From positions 682,001-746,000 of the forward strand of contig SNVD02013580.1 of the NCBI GenBank assembly GCA_013180625.2: a DNA stretch of 64,000 bases, read 5' to 3'. The stretch's first letter is position 1. Each line of letters starts with the position of its first letter. The notes beneath the pieces are model-generated. The model had not been told where the DNA came from, ran no database searches, and was given only the letters and a program-made list of their open reading frames with translations. This document shows, in pieces, positions 48,825 to 59,470 of the stretch. The stretch is from Boswellia sacra (Eukaryota > Streptophyta > Magnoliopsida > Sapindales > Burseraceae). A program made the translations under genes and the position numbers.

Positions 48825-49318
48825 AACCAAAATTAGTGTGTCAACGAATCAAATTCAATTGACCGGGGCGGGAGGTGCGGTGGTTGTGTGTGTGTGGGTG
48901 GGGGCGCGTGTGTGGGGTGGAAGCTAGAATCTCAATCAAATCCGGTCAAACTGTATTTATTTATCTATAAAACTATTAGGCTTATAAACTTCACATACAA
49001 ATTAACATATCATAAAGTGATTGAAAAAGTAAATATCTAAAAAATCAACTCATTAATGAAGAACGATGATGCATTAATAAAAAGGTGATATACTATAACA
49101 GTTTATATTCTTAAAAAAATAAATACGAAATCTGTAAGCGCAATATTATTCTTTATTTACAACAATAGAAGTCTATTAAAATAAAATGGATAGAAATGAT
49201 CCCTACAAAAGAAAGAATATAATTTTACCCAAAAGATATATATTTTTCATCTACCTTTGGTTATATTAAGAATTATTAAATGAATATTTCTAATGAAATG
49301 ATAGGGGCTCATCTCGTA
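48825..49318. repeat. TNL 5' flank, copy 2, without a TNL
   Basis: Closely similar to 39,890-40,350 apart from small indels and a G/T-rich insertion (about 48,866-48,925, gtgtgtgtg and gggcgcg runs). No TIR exon follows on the side where the gene lies in copy 1. Confidence 0.85.
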
Positions 49319-49571
49319 AGAGGGATGGCAAAACCCGGGGTCGGACCTGACCTTGGAAAATTCTCCAAAATTTTTTCCCCCGGGCTGGGGTCGGGTTTTC
49401 CAATAACCCGGAATTAAAACCTGGGTTGTATATATTTTGTGGATTATGAAACTTTTTAATATTCATATATATTTTTGGCAGCCACAAGTTAATGCAAAAC
49501 AAGCTATAGCCCAGTGGTAGTGCATTGTGTTGCTTCAATATGCATTAAGGGAGGGGTTTCGGCCTTGGCTA

Positions 49572-50316
49572 TACGGGTGGCAATTTTCAACACGACACGT
49601 GAACATGCCTTGACATGACACGGGTTTAAGCGGGTTTGGGTTTTGGCATATTCGTGTTCGTGTCGGAGATGTCAACCCGTTTAATAATCGTGTCGTGTTC
49701 AGGTTTAGAGTCTTCAACACGCGAACACTATTATGACACGACACGATTATGACACGAACACGTTTATGATACGAGTAACACGAATACATATTATACAAGA
49801 TTGACACGATTAACACGAATATTGACATGATAACAAAATAATATTATATTTAAAAATACTAAACTTAATATTATAGTTTTAGACATTTTAGTCCCTACAT
49901 GTATCCAAATTTTAAAATAAAAATAGAATTTTAAAACCTAATAAATTTTAAAACTTAAGATATTTTTGTCATTTAACAAAAATTTAAAACCTAATTCTGT
50001 AACGGGTAATAATCATGTTAACAGGTCATAATTGTGTCAATCGAGTCGTGTCAATTATGTAAACGTGTTTTAATCGTGTTAGACGGGTCGTGTTTGTGTC
50101 TAACACGGTCGTGTTTGTGTCTAACACGAGCACGACCCGTTTATTATTCGTCTTAGCATGTCATGTCATGTTACCCATTCAATAACCATGTCGTGTTCGT
50201 GTTGAGTCTTGGTGACACGAATAATAAGCGAGTCGTGTTCGTGTTGGGTCAATCTTTATCGTGTCACAACTAGACACGACACGAACACGACCCGCGAATA
50301 CGAATTGCCACCCCTA
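49572..50316. mobile_element. Non-autonomous hAT-type element, 745 bp
   Basis: Inverted ends tacgggtggcaatt / taggggtggcaatt, flanked by a perfect 8-bp duplication cttggcta at 49,564-49,571 and 50,317-50,324. The interior is rich in repeated cacgac / gtcgtgt units in both orientations and has no transposase. Confidence 0.9.
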
Positions 50317-50449
50317 CTTGGCTATAGTGTTTTTCATTATATATTTTAAAGTATGACATGGGCTAGGCTGGGCTTTGGCATGTTGGGCTATTTTAAAAAG
50401 TTAGAAATTGGGTTTAGATTTACATAAGGGTCTATAAGTAAGTAATACA

Positions 50450-50690
50450 ACTTAAGGGATATGAAATTTATTTGACAAGGTAAAAGTGTTTTGTGATAAC
50501 CGAAGTGCAATACATTTGACCAAAAATCAAATGTATCATGAGAGAATCAAACATGTAGACATCATGATGTATTTCATTAGAGACGTTATTACTGAAGGGA
50601 AGGTTTCAGTAGTTAAAATTCATATTGAAAGGAATCCGACGGATATGATCACTAAGCCCATTACAATGTAAAGTTTAATACATGTTTAGA
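50450..50690 (+). pseudogene. Ty1/copia RNase H C-terminal fragment
   Basis: FCDNRSAIHLTKNQMYHERIKHVDI, FIRDVI and NPTDMITKP are the last conserved blocks of a copia polyprotein (CDNxSAIxLxKNxxxHxRxKHIDxxxHFIRD...NxADxxTKP). Everything upstream of about 50,450 in the element is missing, so this is a 5'-truncated relic. Its LTR follows at 50,799. Confidence 0.85.
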
Positions 50691-50785
50691 TTTGATACGA
50701 GTAATGGATGGACTGTTTTGGCTTGAAGATGGACGTGGCCGAAATCTACTATGGTGATTTAAAGTATGAAAACACAAGCTTGATT

Positions 50786-51483
50786 CAAGGTGGAGATTTG
50801 TGAAGTCAGTGACTCGACTTGTGTAGTTCAGACAGAGAAGTTACGCAGGCACACAACTGGAGTTGCATCGGAGTGCCAAATGTGCATCAGATGCAATTCA
50901 AACATGTGAAGATAGCGACTTGGCGCTGTCGCGCAAGAAGTGTTATGCAGGAGCATAACATTGGCGCATGAGCATGGATAATCTTGCACAGGAGCACGAC
51001 ATTGACGCAGGAGCACGAATTCTGGGTTTGCAGATAATCTAGGTAAAGAGTTCGCGCAGGAGCGAGGATATGTTTCCTGGCCTAAATAGGATTTCTTGTT
51101 AGGCAAGTAATTGGCCTATAAGCCTTGGACTATAAATAAAGAATGTGTTTTAATTTTCAATGTAAAATAGTTCTCAGAGATCAGCAAAAGAGAGAAAAAG
51201 AAAGAGAGTTAGGGTTTAGAGAGATTGAGAGTTTCTTGGAGAGAAAAAAACTATTTTTCTTCTAGTTGTCCTTGTAAACACTCTTGTATATTTTGTTTTA
51301 TCACCATAGTGGATTGTTCATCACCAGCAATTAAATTTGGGATCACATATTGTGGTCTAAACCAGTATAAATCCTTGTATTCTTGTGTTTTCTTTGTTTT
51401 ATTTTTGTTTGGGTGTGGTTTGGATCTCTTAGTTTAATTCCACATTAAATCTCTTGTTAGTGTGTGCGCTGCTCTTCTTCACA
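50786..51483 (+). repeat. 3' LTR (with polypurine tract) of the truncated copia element
   Basis: The purine-rich tract aaggtggagatt ends at 50,798; the LTR then runs 50,799-51,483 with perfect 7-bp inverted ends TGTGAAG...CTTCACA. A TATA-like ctataaataaag lies at about 51,130. Repeated (g)cgcaggagcac units occur between 50,930 and 51,070. Confidence 0.78.
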
Positions 51484-51529
51484 ACATTTAATAATGAATT
51501 ACATCTCAACAACCCTACATGACTAGGTG

Positions 51530-51787
51530 TTTCTACAACCCCCAAAAGCTTTTCTATTCGTGCAATTGCTGCCTAATTGGGTTGGTATAATAACCGTTAG
51601 ATTAGTCCAATGAATAGCATATATAACATGTATTTTTTTTTTACATAAGTTTTCCATAACCAATCACTCAAAAACTTTCCCATTTTTCTTTATTTGCTTA
51701 AGCAGAGTAATCAACTTAACAAGCAAAATAGTATACATACATGCTTTACCTAGCTGCAAGTTTCAAGAACAAACAAAGCATTATTAT
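51530..51787. repeat. Segmental duplication, copy B (left block)
   Basis: Counterpart of 9,895-10,190; continues at 54,877 after the solo LTR. Confidence 0.6.
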
Positions 51788-54700
51788 TGTATAGCCCATG
51801 AGATTTAATAGCCCAAGCCCAATAATTGTTTATAAGCAACCCATATTTTATCTATAAGCCAAACTCATGCCAGCCCATCATTTCTTCTTGCTTTTAATTG
51901 CAATTATTCTAGACTAAATTAAAAACAATTATAGAAAAGGAAGAATCCAGAGAGGCAAACGTGAGAAAGGGGAGAGAAATCCTTATGGCAAATGACAAAT
52001 TTTGGAGGATTTTTTAGGGCCTTCTCAAGGTAATTCTTTCATCTTTAACCCAAATTAGATTCATTATTTTGATTCCTAGTTATAGATACGAATTTTAGAG
52101 GAGTCATTTAACATTTGGAGAATTTTTAGAGAGAAAAGGAGAATTAAAGATAAAATTGGAGGTCTCATTCAAAGTATTTCACATTCCTTTTGATTTTTAT
52201 GGATTTTATTTGAAGAAATATTAAGTGATGATGATGGTGATGAAAATCTAGTGTTGCTGTGAAAAGTTGATATTTACAAAATTTTTGTAAATTATCGGCT
52301 TTGAATTTGATTATCAAGTTTATATATGTTAAAATAGACATCTTGAGGGTTTGATTAAAATAAGTTTCATTTAAAAAAATATTGAGTATGCAATTTTATA
52401 TGAATTTTCAAAGTTTACTGTTTAATCCTGTAATTTTGATTTTTCTGCAGAAATCAGCTTTGGGTAAATTATTTGAGGTATCTAAAGGTCACATAAAATT
52501 ATAAAATTTTGCAGATTTGTTTGTATTAATGTCTAGTTTAAATCTGGAAAGTTTTGTGATTTTAGAAAATAATTACAAATTATTATGTATTTTGGAAACG
52601 AAAAAGGTTAGTTCGGAAAATTGATTTACAGAATTATTATATCTGGAAACATGAAGATTTTGAGATACCTAATGAACTTGGAATACTATGAAATTTTATA
52701 TGCTATTAGATATATATGTGTAGAAGGGATTTGTAAAATCTTAGATGATTTAGATGAGTAAATTATTTATTAAAAATCAAAGAACAAGAATTGCTCTGTT
52801 TAAGAAGTTTGAAAATATAGTTAATTAGAATTGACTAGATTAAGATATAAGTTGGATATTGGGAATCTTAAGCATTCAAGTTGATTATGAATTGAATATG
52901 ATGTGATGAGTTCTTTTATAATGGTAGAACAATGAAGGATTTAACTATTTATTAAAGGAGGTGGCTAGCTAGGTGGGATGTTAACCTTGGAATCTACTAC
53001 AAGTTAATGGAGTTTGTGCAACCTGATCAGTGAGTGGGAAATATATGTTTTCTATCACAATTTATAAATAAGTTTTAAATTCTAATTTTCTTTTTTTATA
53101 CATGTTAGAAAATTTTGTAAAGTGATTAGCATATTTATTTTCTAGATGAATTGAGAAGCATATTTAGTGGTTTGTTTATTTAATGATATTTATTTAGCTT
53201 TCCTTGAAATAATTACTAGGATATTTTAGCAGACTTAGAATTGTTCAAACTAGTTTTCTGTTAGTATTTCTTGAAGATATATGACCCCATTATACTTACT
53301 TTCAATTATTAAGATGTTTCAAAGCTAGTTTTCAAAATAGTTTTAGACATGATTTTTAGTTTCAAAAATAGTTTTGAACAAAGATATAACATTTCAAAAG
53401 GAAAAATTTTGACTTTATATGTAAAGTGTATTTTAGTTTATCAAAAAGATATATTTTATAATTTTAGAGAAGTGCTAAAGCATGATATTTAAAGTTTTAT
53501 GTGGCAATTTGATTCCAGGATTTCTCAAAGTATTTGCAGTTACTCTTTTAAATATTTATCATGGATTTCAAAGAATTCAAATATTTTCAGTTTGAGCTTA
53601 CATAAGTCTTTTAGATTTTGGTAAATTTGCTTGAAAAGCAAAGGTTTAGCCTATGAAGCAACTTTGAAAAGAAATCAGTTTTAGCAAAAATAAGAAAGTT
53701 TAGTTATATTATACTAAGCGAGTACCCAGCTAGACAGTGAGATAGCAGATTCAGATAGATAGTTGTACAGATGAGGCTTTTGGGGCCCATTCGACACACA
53801 TAGAGGATTTGGGCCATGTGGTTTAGGCGTTTTAGCCCTTTAGGGATAGCTCTATGCATGCGTATGACCAGTTTTGTAGGCCTGTTTGAAGTTAGATCTC
53901 GTCAGGTACAAATAGCTCTACCTTTGTGATACTACATCTCACCAAGTGTAAGAAGCTTCTAATAGGCTTGTGGGATATTAGACCTCGTCAAGTATGATTA
54001 GACTACTTCAGGGTACTTGCTTAGTATATCAATATGTGTTTTAAATATTTTTATATGAATTAAGAAAAGAAGAGTTTAGAAAGGAAGCATATTTAGCAAA
54101 TTTTTTATAAATTTTCCTAGAATTTTTAGAAACAAATTTTATGATGATAGTTTATGCATTCTTTGCAGCCTCATTATTTTATAGTCCCGTAGAATGAAAA
54201 ACTTAATTCTTTTCATGAGTTACAAAAGTTTCTTAAAAGAAGATTATATTAAAAGTTATGTCTTTTGTTTCCTATAACATTTGAACAAATGTTTAAGCAT
54301 GATCATCAAGAGTATTTTTTTATATGATTGAGAAATGTATTATTTTATTGTTTTAAGTATAGGCAATAAGAAGAAGTATTTTGATGAACTTATGCAAAAG
54401 TTATTTGTTCTAAAGTTTTACAAAAGCATTATATAATATATTATCCTATTATATCCCAATATTAGAAGCTTTTATGAACATTTTTCAATAGAGCATAGAT
54501 TTGTTTTATAATAATGTAATCATTTTAAGATTAATTTATAAATATATCTCTATCCCCACTCACTGAGTTTTACACTCACCCCTTTTTCTTTCTAAAACCT
54601 TCCTCCCCAGGTGAAAGCAAGAAGTGATCTAGCTAACAAGTCTGGAGGTCTAGCCACGTGATGGTGCAATGATGTATTTAATATTATCATTAAGGTTGTA

Positions 54701-54871
54701 ATAGTTATGTTGGAAAATTTTTATTAGCTGTCGTAATGGGATTTTTAATTAAATATTTATTGAATCATTTTTTTCGAGTTTATTTCATGAGAAAGACAAG
54801 AATTAAGTAACAATCTTTAGTTCATAGTTTTAGGCACGATTTGCCTGTATAGCTAGGGGCAGGTCGTGTCA
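51788..54871 (+). mobile_element. Diverged gypsy solo LTR, 3.1 kb
   Basis: Begins tgtatagccc and ends ggcaggtcgtgtca, which corresponds to the ends of the 2.48-kb gypsy LTR read in the opposite orientation. Perfect 5-bp duplication attat at 51,783-51,787 and 54,872-54,876. No internal domain, so it is a product of LTR-LTR recombination. Recognisable matches to the gypsy LTR run through it but with many differences, so it belongs to an older or sister subfamily. Confidence 0.85.
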
Positions 54872-54876
54872 ATTAT

Positions 54877-56740
54877 GATACCTATAAGATAATAACACAA
54901 AGAAACTATAAGAAATAAATCAACATATGGCATATGAACGTTTCAGTGGCACATCCATCAAGTTATCTCCCCGCACATGCTTAAGTATTTACAAAATTAC
55001 CTGGCCAAATTATTAATTCATTAAGCTATGTGTAAGAACATGGTCAATGTACCATTATACATTAATCAGAACTGGGACAATAGGTGCAGTGCAGAAATAC
55101 CACGCCAGTCAGAAGTTTCATTATAGTAAAAAGTTTGAAATAATTTATAGACTTCAAATTTCACAAGCTTTGAATAAACTAAAAAAATCCTAGGAAGAAC
55201 ATAGTGCACTCTAGCTGTCACTATATTTTCATCATAAACATGTATAATATCTTCCCATAGCATCTGATCTGACCTTTGTAGGCTTGACATTCAAATGCCT
55301 TATCTGCAAAGACCTCCTTAAGTTCTTATCATTTGTCAAATTGTCATCGATTCAATTATCTACCATTAAGAAAGTAAGAAGGGAACTGTAATTGTATAAT
55401 AATGAGCGAACATCCTATAAATTGCATGAATCGCAACGCTGGGTGAATGTGACAAGGATTGGGAAAAAAATGTGACAAGGATTGGGAAAAAAACTCTGTT
55501 CTTAGGCTTACCAAGTTGGTAACCAACTCCGCATAATGACACATCATAAAGTATACCACACAAACCTGTTTTCCTTAACATCATCAATCCATCCACTGAA
55601 TAATCCTTACTAGTCAGCTAAATTTCTCCTCTAATTGGGTCGATAAAACGTGTTTCCTGTGGCTCTTCAAATTTCCTTTTAGTAAATGTCGAGCCTGTGG
55701 ACAGTCCTAGCAAAAGCCGCAATAGTTTGTAGGTTAAGTAGCTAGGTAATATTTGATAAGCAATTAGGAGTTTTTAGTGTTAATAGAAACCAAGCTGGGA
55801 AAATTCAAAATAAACCAGTGAAACATTGATAAGAAGTGTAGGGCAACGGCTAGGGGAAGAGGACAATGGGCATATTATTCAATAGGGCCATGGAAAAAGA
55901 TATATAAAATTGAGGCCTGTAACAAAATTTAACTTTGTGTGCTGCACAAACTTGCTTCCTGGATCATTATCACTTCATCATCTGGACTGATTATTTCCTT
56001 ATTTCCCGCTGGTTTGTCCACTAGTTGGATGTGTAAAACGGGGATGAATTGAGATTTTAGTATTTTGAGAACTGAAAATCTGAAAGGCCTTCAGTGTTTC
56101 AACCATGAGTGAGGCTCTAAGAGAAGCTAATTAAATCAACCATGGAGCAAGATTCTGAAGCAAGAAATGAATCTCTACCACAGACTTGGTTAAGGACCTT
56201 ATGAACGAGGGAAAGCGAGAGAGTCTCGTAGTGTTGCTCATTATATGCAGTTTGTTTAGACAATATTCCTTCAAAAAAAAAAAGACAAAATATATATAGC
56301 ATGCAGGAGGTATAGTTGCTATCTTTGATTAGTTGAGATACTAGTTTTTTTAAACTGAAAATCAAGGTTGAGGGCTATTTTCAAGATTAAAGGACCAGGA
56401 ATATTTTGGAATCAAATTTGACACTGCACTAAACAACTTAGATTCATCAAGATGTCAATGTTTACCCTCTTATTCATCCCTTCCTTTCCATTGCATGACA
56501 TACAATCCACATTTTTTGTCTTGACTCCAATTTGTTCCTACTTTGACACTATGCGTTTCTGTTTTCTGAATCGGGAAGAGCCCTCCGAGAAGACTCGCGC
56601 ATCAAGCACCTGAATGCCAAATTGTAAGAATTTAGATAAGGTTGCCCTTGTATCTTCATAAGCATGGATTGTTGCAGTGTCTCTTCTTCTATTTTGTAGT
56701 GAAGTCGAGTGACCTCCACTGAAAGGAGAGTAAGAATAGT
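54877..56740. repeat. Segmental duplication, copy B (right block, 'segment X' prime)
   Basis: Counterpart of 10,190-10,285, then 14,025-16,308 and 20,805-20,840. As in copy A, the minus strand holds short exon-like pieces (for example SKQTAYNEQHYE near 56,250 and YEDTRATLSKFLQFGIQVLD near 56,640) that I do not recognise and cannot join in one frame. Confidence 0.65.
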
Positions 56741-56757
56741 ATCTGATCATATGGAAG

Positions 56758-57204
56758 TGTGAAGTGTGAAGGCATTTTTGCCTTTCACATAATCCCACAT
56801 TGATGGGAAGCAAAATATAAGTGGGGAGGCTTGGCTATATAATAAAGCCTCTTCCTCCCCTTTGACTTGTCCCAAGCTTATGTATTAAGCTTCTCTCTTC
56901 TTTCTCCCTAGTTATCTCCTCTATTCTAATTGTGAGAGAGATTGTAATATTTTTTTCATGGTAAAATATTTTTGGTCTTATCCCATGGAGGTTTCTCTCA
57001 AATTGAGGGTTTTAGCACGTTAAATTTTTGTGCTTTTATTTTTCTTTATTACCTTTAATTTATTTACTATGGAAGGATAAGCTGCCCAAGTTATCTATTT
57101 TATTTATTGTGGAAGGCAGTGCCCCCCAAATTGTTATTTCTAACATAACAATTTGTTTCTTGTCTTTTATTTGAGCTGCGGTGGGAGTGCGCAATCTCCT
57201 AACA
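56758..57204 (+). repeat. 5' LTR of copia relic 2
   Basis: Starts near tgtgaagtgtg and ends ctcctaaca, with a TATA box ctatataataaag at 56,835-56,847. The start is approximate because no 3' LTR is available for comparison. Confidence 0.68.
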
Positions 57205-57205
57205 A

Positions 57206-57218
57206 TGGTATTAGAGCC
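57206..57218 (+). other. Primer binding site of copia relic 2
   Basis: tggtattagagcc, one base inside the LTR; initiator tRNA-Met type with one change. Confidence 0.8.
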
Positions 57219-57516
57219 AAGTTGCCAAGGACTAGGGTAGTGAGTGGTTACTTGTATGGTTATATACATGTCTAAGAAAGCTTTGTCAAAAAGGCGATAA
57301 GAGTATAAGGAGACTGAGTTTTAAATGGGACCGCTTATGACCTCTCCCGCCTTTCCTGAAAGCTTTTCTGATATATATCAAATCATACCGGCATTTACTA
57401 CTATTCCTGATTACTGTTTAGCAGTGGTGTACATATACGGATACTATTACTATTCATGTATACAATACTATTCAAAAATACTATTCACATATACGGTATT
57501 ATTCACTGTAAGACAA

Positions 57517-59080
57517 ATGGTAGCCAAATTTAAGATAGAGAAGTTTGACGGAAACAACTTTAGGCTATGGAAAATAAAAATAAAGGCTATCTTGAGGAAA
57601 GAAAATTGCCTTGAAGCAATTGATGGAAGACCGGAAAGTATGCAAGATGAAAAGAAATGGGAGAAGATAGATGGTGATGCGATGGCAAGTCTACATCTAG
57701 CAATTGCAGATGAAGTGTTGTCAAGTATTAAAGATTTAGGATACATTGACAAGCCTGCATCAAGCCAAATCTCTACACAACAAAATTTTCTTGAAAAAGA
57801 AGTTGTACACTCTTTGTATGCCAGAAACCACTCTGGTGACTAAACATATTAACACTTTAAATATATTATTCTCTCAACTCTCAATAATGGAGCATAACAT
57901 AGAAGAGAAAGAACGTGCTAAGCTGCTACTTTAAAGTCTACTTGATTCATATGATAATCTCATCCTTAACTTGGCAAATGATCCGATGAAGTCATCTCTA
58001 GTCTTTAATGATGTTGCGACTTCGTCTTGGAAAAAGAAAGCAAACATAAAAGCAAGGAAGACAAAATAATGTCTTCTTAACAAGCAGAGGCCTTATCCAC
58101 CAACAGAGGGAGATCGTGGGAACGTGGTTCTAGTGCGAGTCACAATCAGAACAGGGGAAAGTCCAAAGGAAGGAAGCTTGTTAAATGCTACCATTGTGGA
58201 AAGTAAGGGCATGTAAAAAAAGAGTGTTGGCATCTTTAGAAGAATAGAGAGGAAAACAGCAAAGGAAAAGAACCTGAGTCGTCAGGATCTCAGGGTTGTG
58301 TAGCAAGTACTTTAGGAAATGGTGAAATCTTGTATAGCAAGGCAACAATAGTTACAGAAGGCAGAAAAAGCTTTACTGATATTTGGATAATAGATTCAGC
58401 AACAACATGGCATATGACTTCTAGGAGAGAATGGTTCTATCAATATAAGCCTATATCAGAAGGGTCTGTGTACATGGGTGACGATCATGCCTTAAAGATT
58501 GCTGGTATTGGAACCATCAAAGTAAAAATTTTTGATGGTACGATTCACACTATCCAAGATAAACGATATGTGATTGGCTTGAAGAAAAATTTTCTATCGA
58601 TAAGACAATTGGATGACCTCGGATGTGAGTTCCATACGAAAAATAGGACCATGAAGGTTGTCAAAGGTGTGCTTGTGGTGATGAAGGCAGAAAAGATTCC
58701 TGCTAACCTATAAGTGCTCCATGGAGAAACTGTTCAGGAGTTAGAAACAGTTGTTGCTAGCTCTGGAGAAGAATTATCTATGATATGGCATCAAAGACTT
58801 GGCCACATGTCGGAAAAGATTTGAAGATTCTCTTAAATCGAAAACTGCTTCCTGGAATTAAAACTGTAAATTTACCATTCTGTGAGCATTGTGTTATAAG
58901 CAAGCATAGTAGAGTGAAATTTAGGGGATCTATTGCTAGGAGTAAAAATATTCTAGACTTGATTCATTCTGATGTTTGGGAATCACCAGTTACATCCCTA
59001 AGAGGAGCAAATTACTTTATATTATTTGTGGATGACTATTCTAGGAGATGTTGGGTGTATGTCATTAAGAATAACATGAA
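57517..59080 (+). pseudogene. Ty1/copia gag-protease-integrase relic 2, 3' truncated
   Basis: Starts MVAKFKIEKFDGNNFRLWK, a Tnt1-like gag N-terminus. Frame changes follow near 57,745; the gag continues as SLHNKIFLKKKLYTL and NIEEKERAKLLL. The zinc knuckle KCYHCGK-stop-GHVKKECW has a TAA at 58,202-58,204. Protease WIIDSATTWHMT (DSA in place of DSG) and integrase N-terminal block WHQRLGHMS...CEHCVISKHSRVKF, then LIHSDVWESP and FVDDYSRRCWVYVIKN. At about 59,080 the copia sequence ends and an antisense NB-ARC fragment begins. Integrase core remainder, reverse transcriptase, RNase H and the 3' LTR are missing. Confidence 0.88.
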
Positions 59081-59470
59081 ATCTCTATCAGAATGTGCAT
59101 CCTTTAATATAGTAGAGAAAAGTTCCCTTTGCAATGAAATTAATCCATCAACACTCCTTGATTTTTCTCGAACATTTAGTGCGAAATAAGAATCTTCAAA
59201 CCGAATCTTAATTTTTTTTGAATATAAATCGGGCAATAGTTGTCTTGCCTATACCAGCCATTTCCAAATTCCTAAAATGCTAACATTTATCAATGGATTG
59301 TGTAATAGTAAAAACTTAATGTAAGCAATGATTGGTTACATTCCAACCAAGTCCTTGTAACAGCCTGAAGACATGAAAGTCAATATCTCTGAAATCTCTT
59401 TTTTAATATTTTGTATAAGTAAGTTCTTAGACCTAATTAAAAAACATGAAAAAGTGATCAGTAGTAAATA
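59079..59470 (-). pseudogene. TIR-NB-LRR fragment (start of NB-ARC exon)
   Basis: Corresponds to 35,222-35,600 of the TNL and includes the P-loop region (GIGKTTIA readable after a frame change), then [23 protein letters not shown] and LFSTILKDAHSD. Sequence similarity extends upstream across the exon start into the intron (aattaaaaaacatg...gtgatcagtag). Frame changes and a stop disrupt it, and no other TNL exon lies nearby. It is a relic of a second TNL of the same family. Confidence 0.88.

Noticed and set aside
49499..49563. tRNA-like or SINE-like sequence (tagcccagtgg as box A, ggtttcgg as weak box B)
   Set aside because: Box A fits the consensus but box B does not, there is no cloverleaf and no A-rich tail; not enough for a call.
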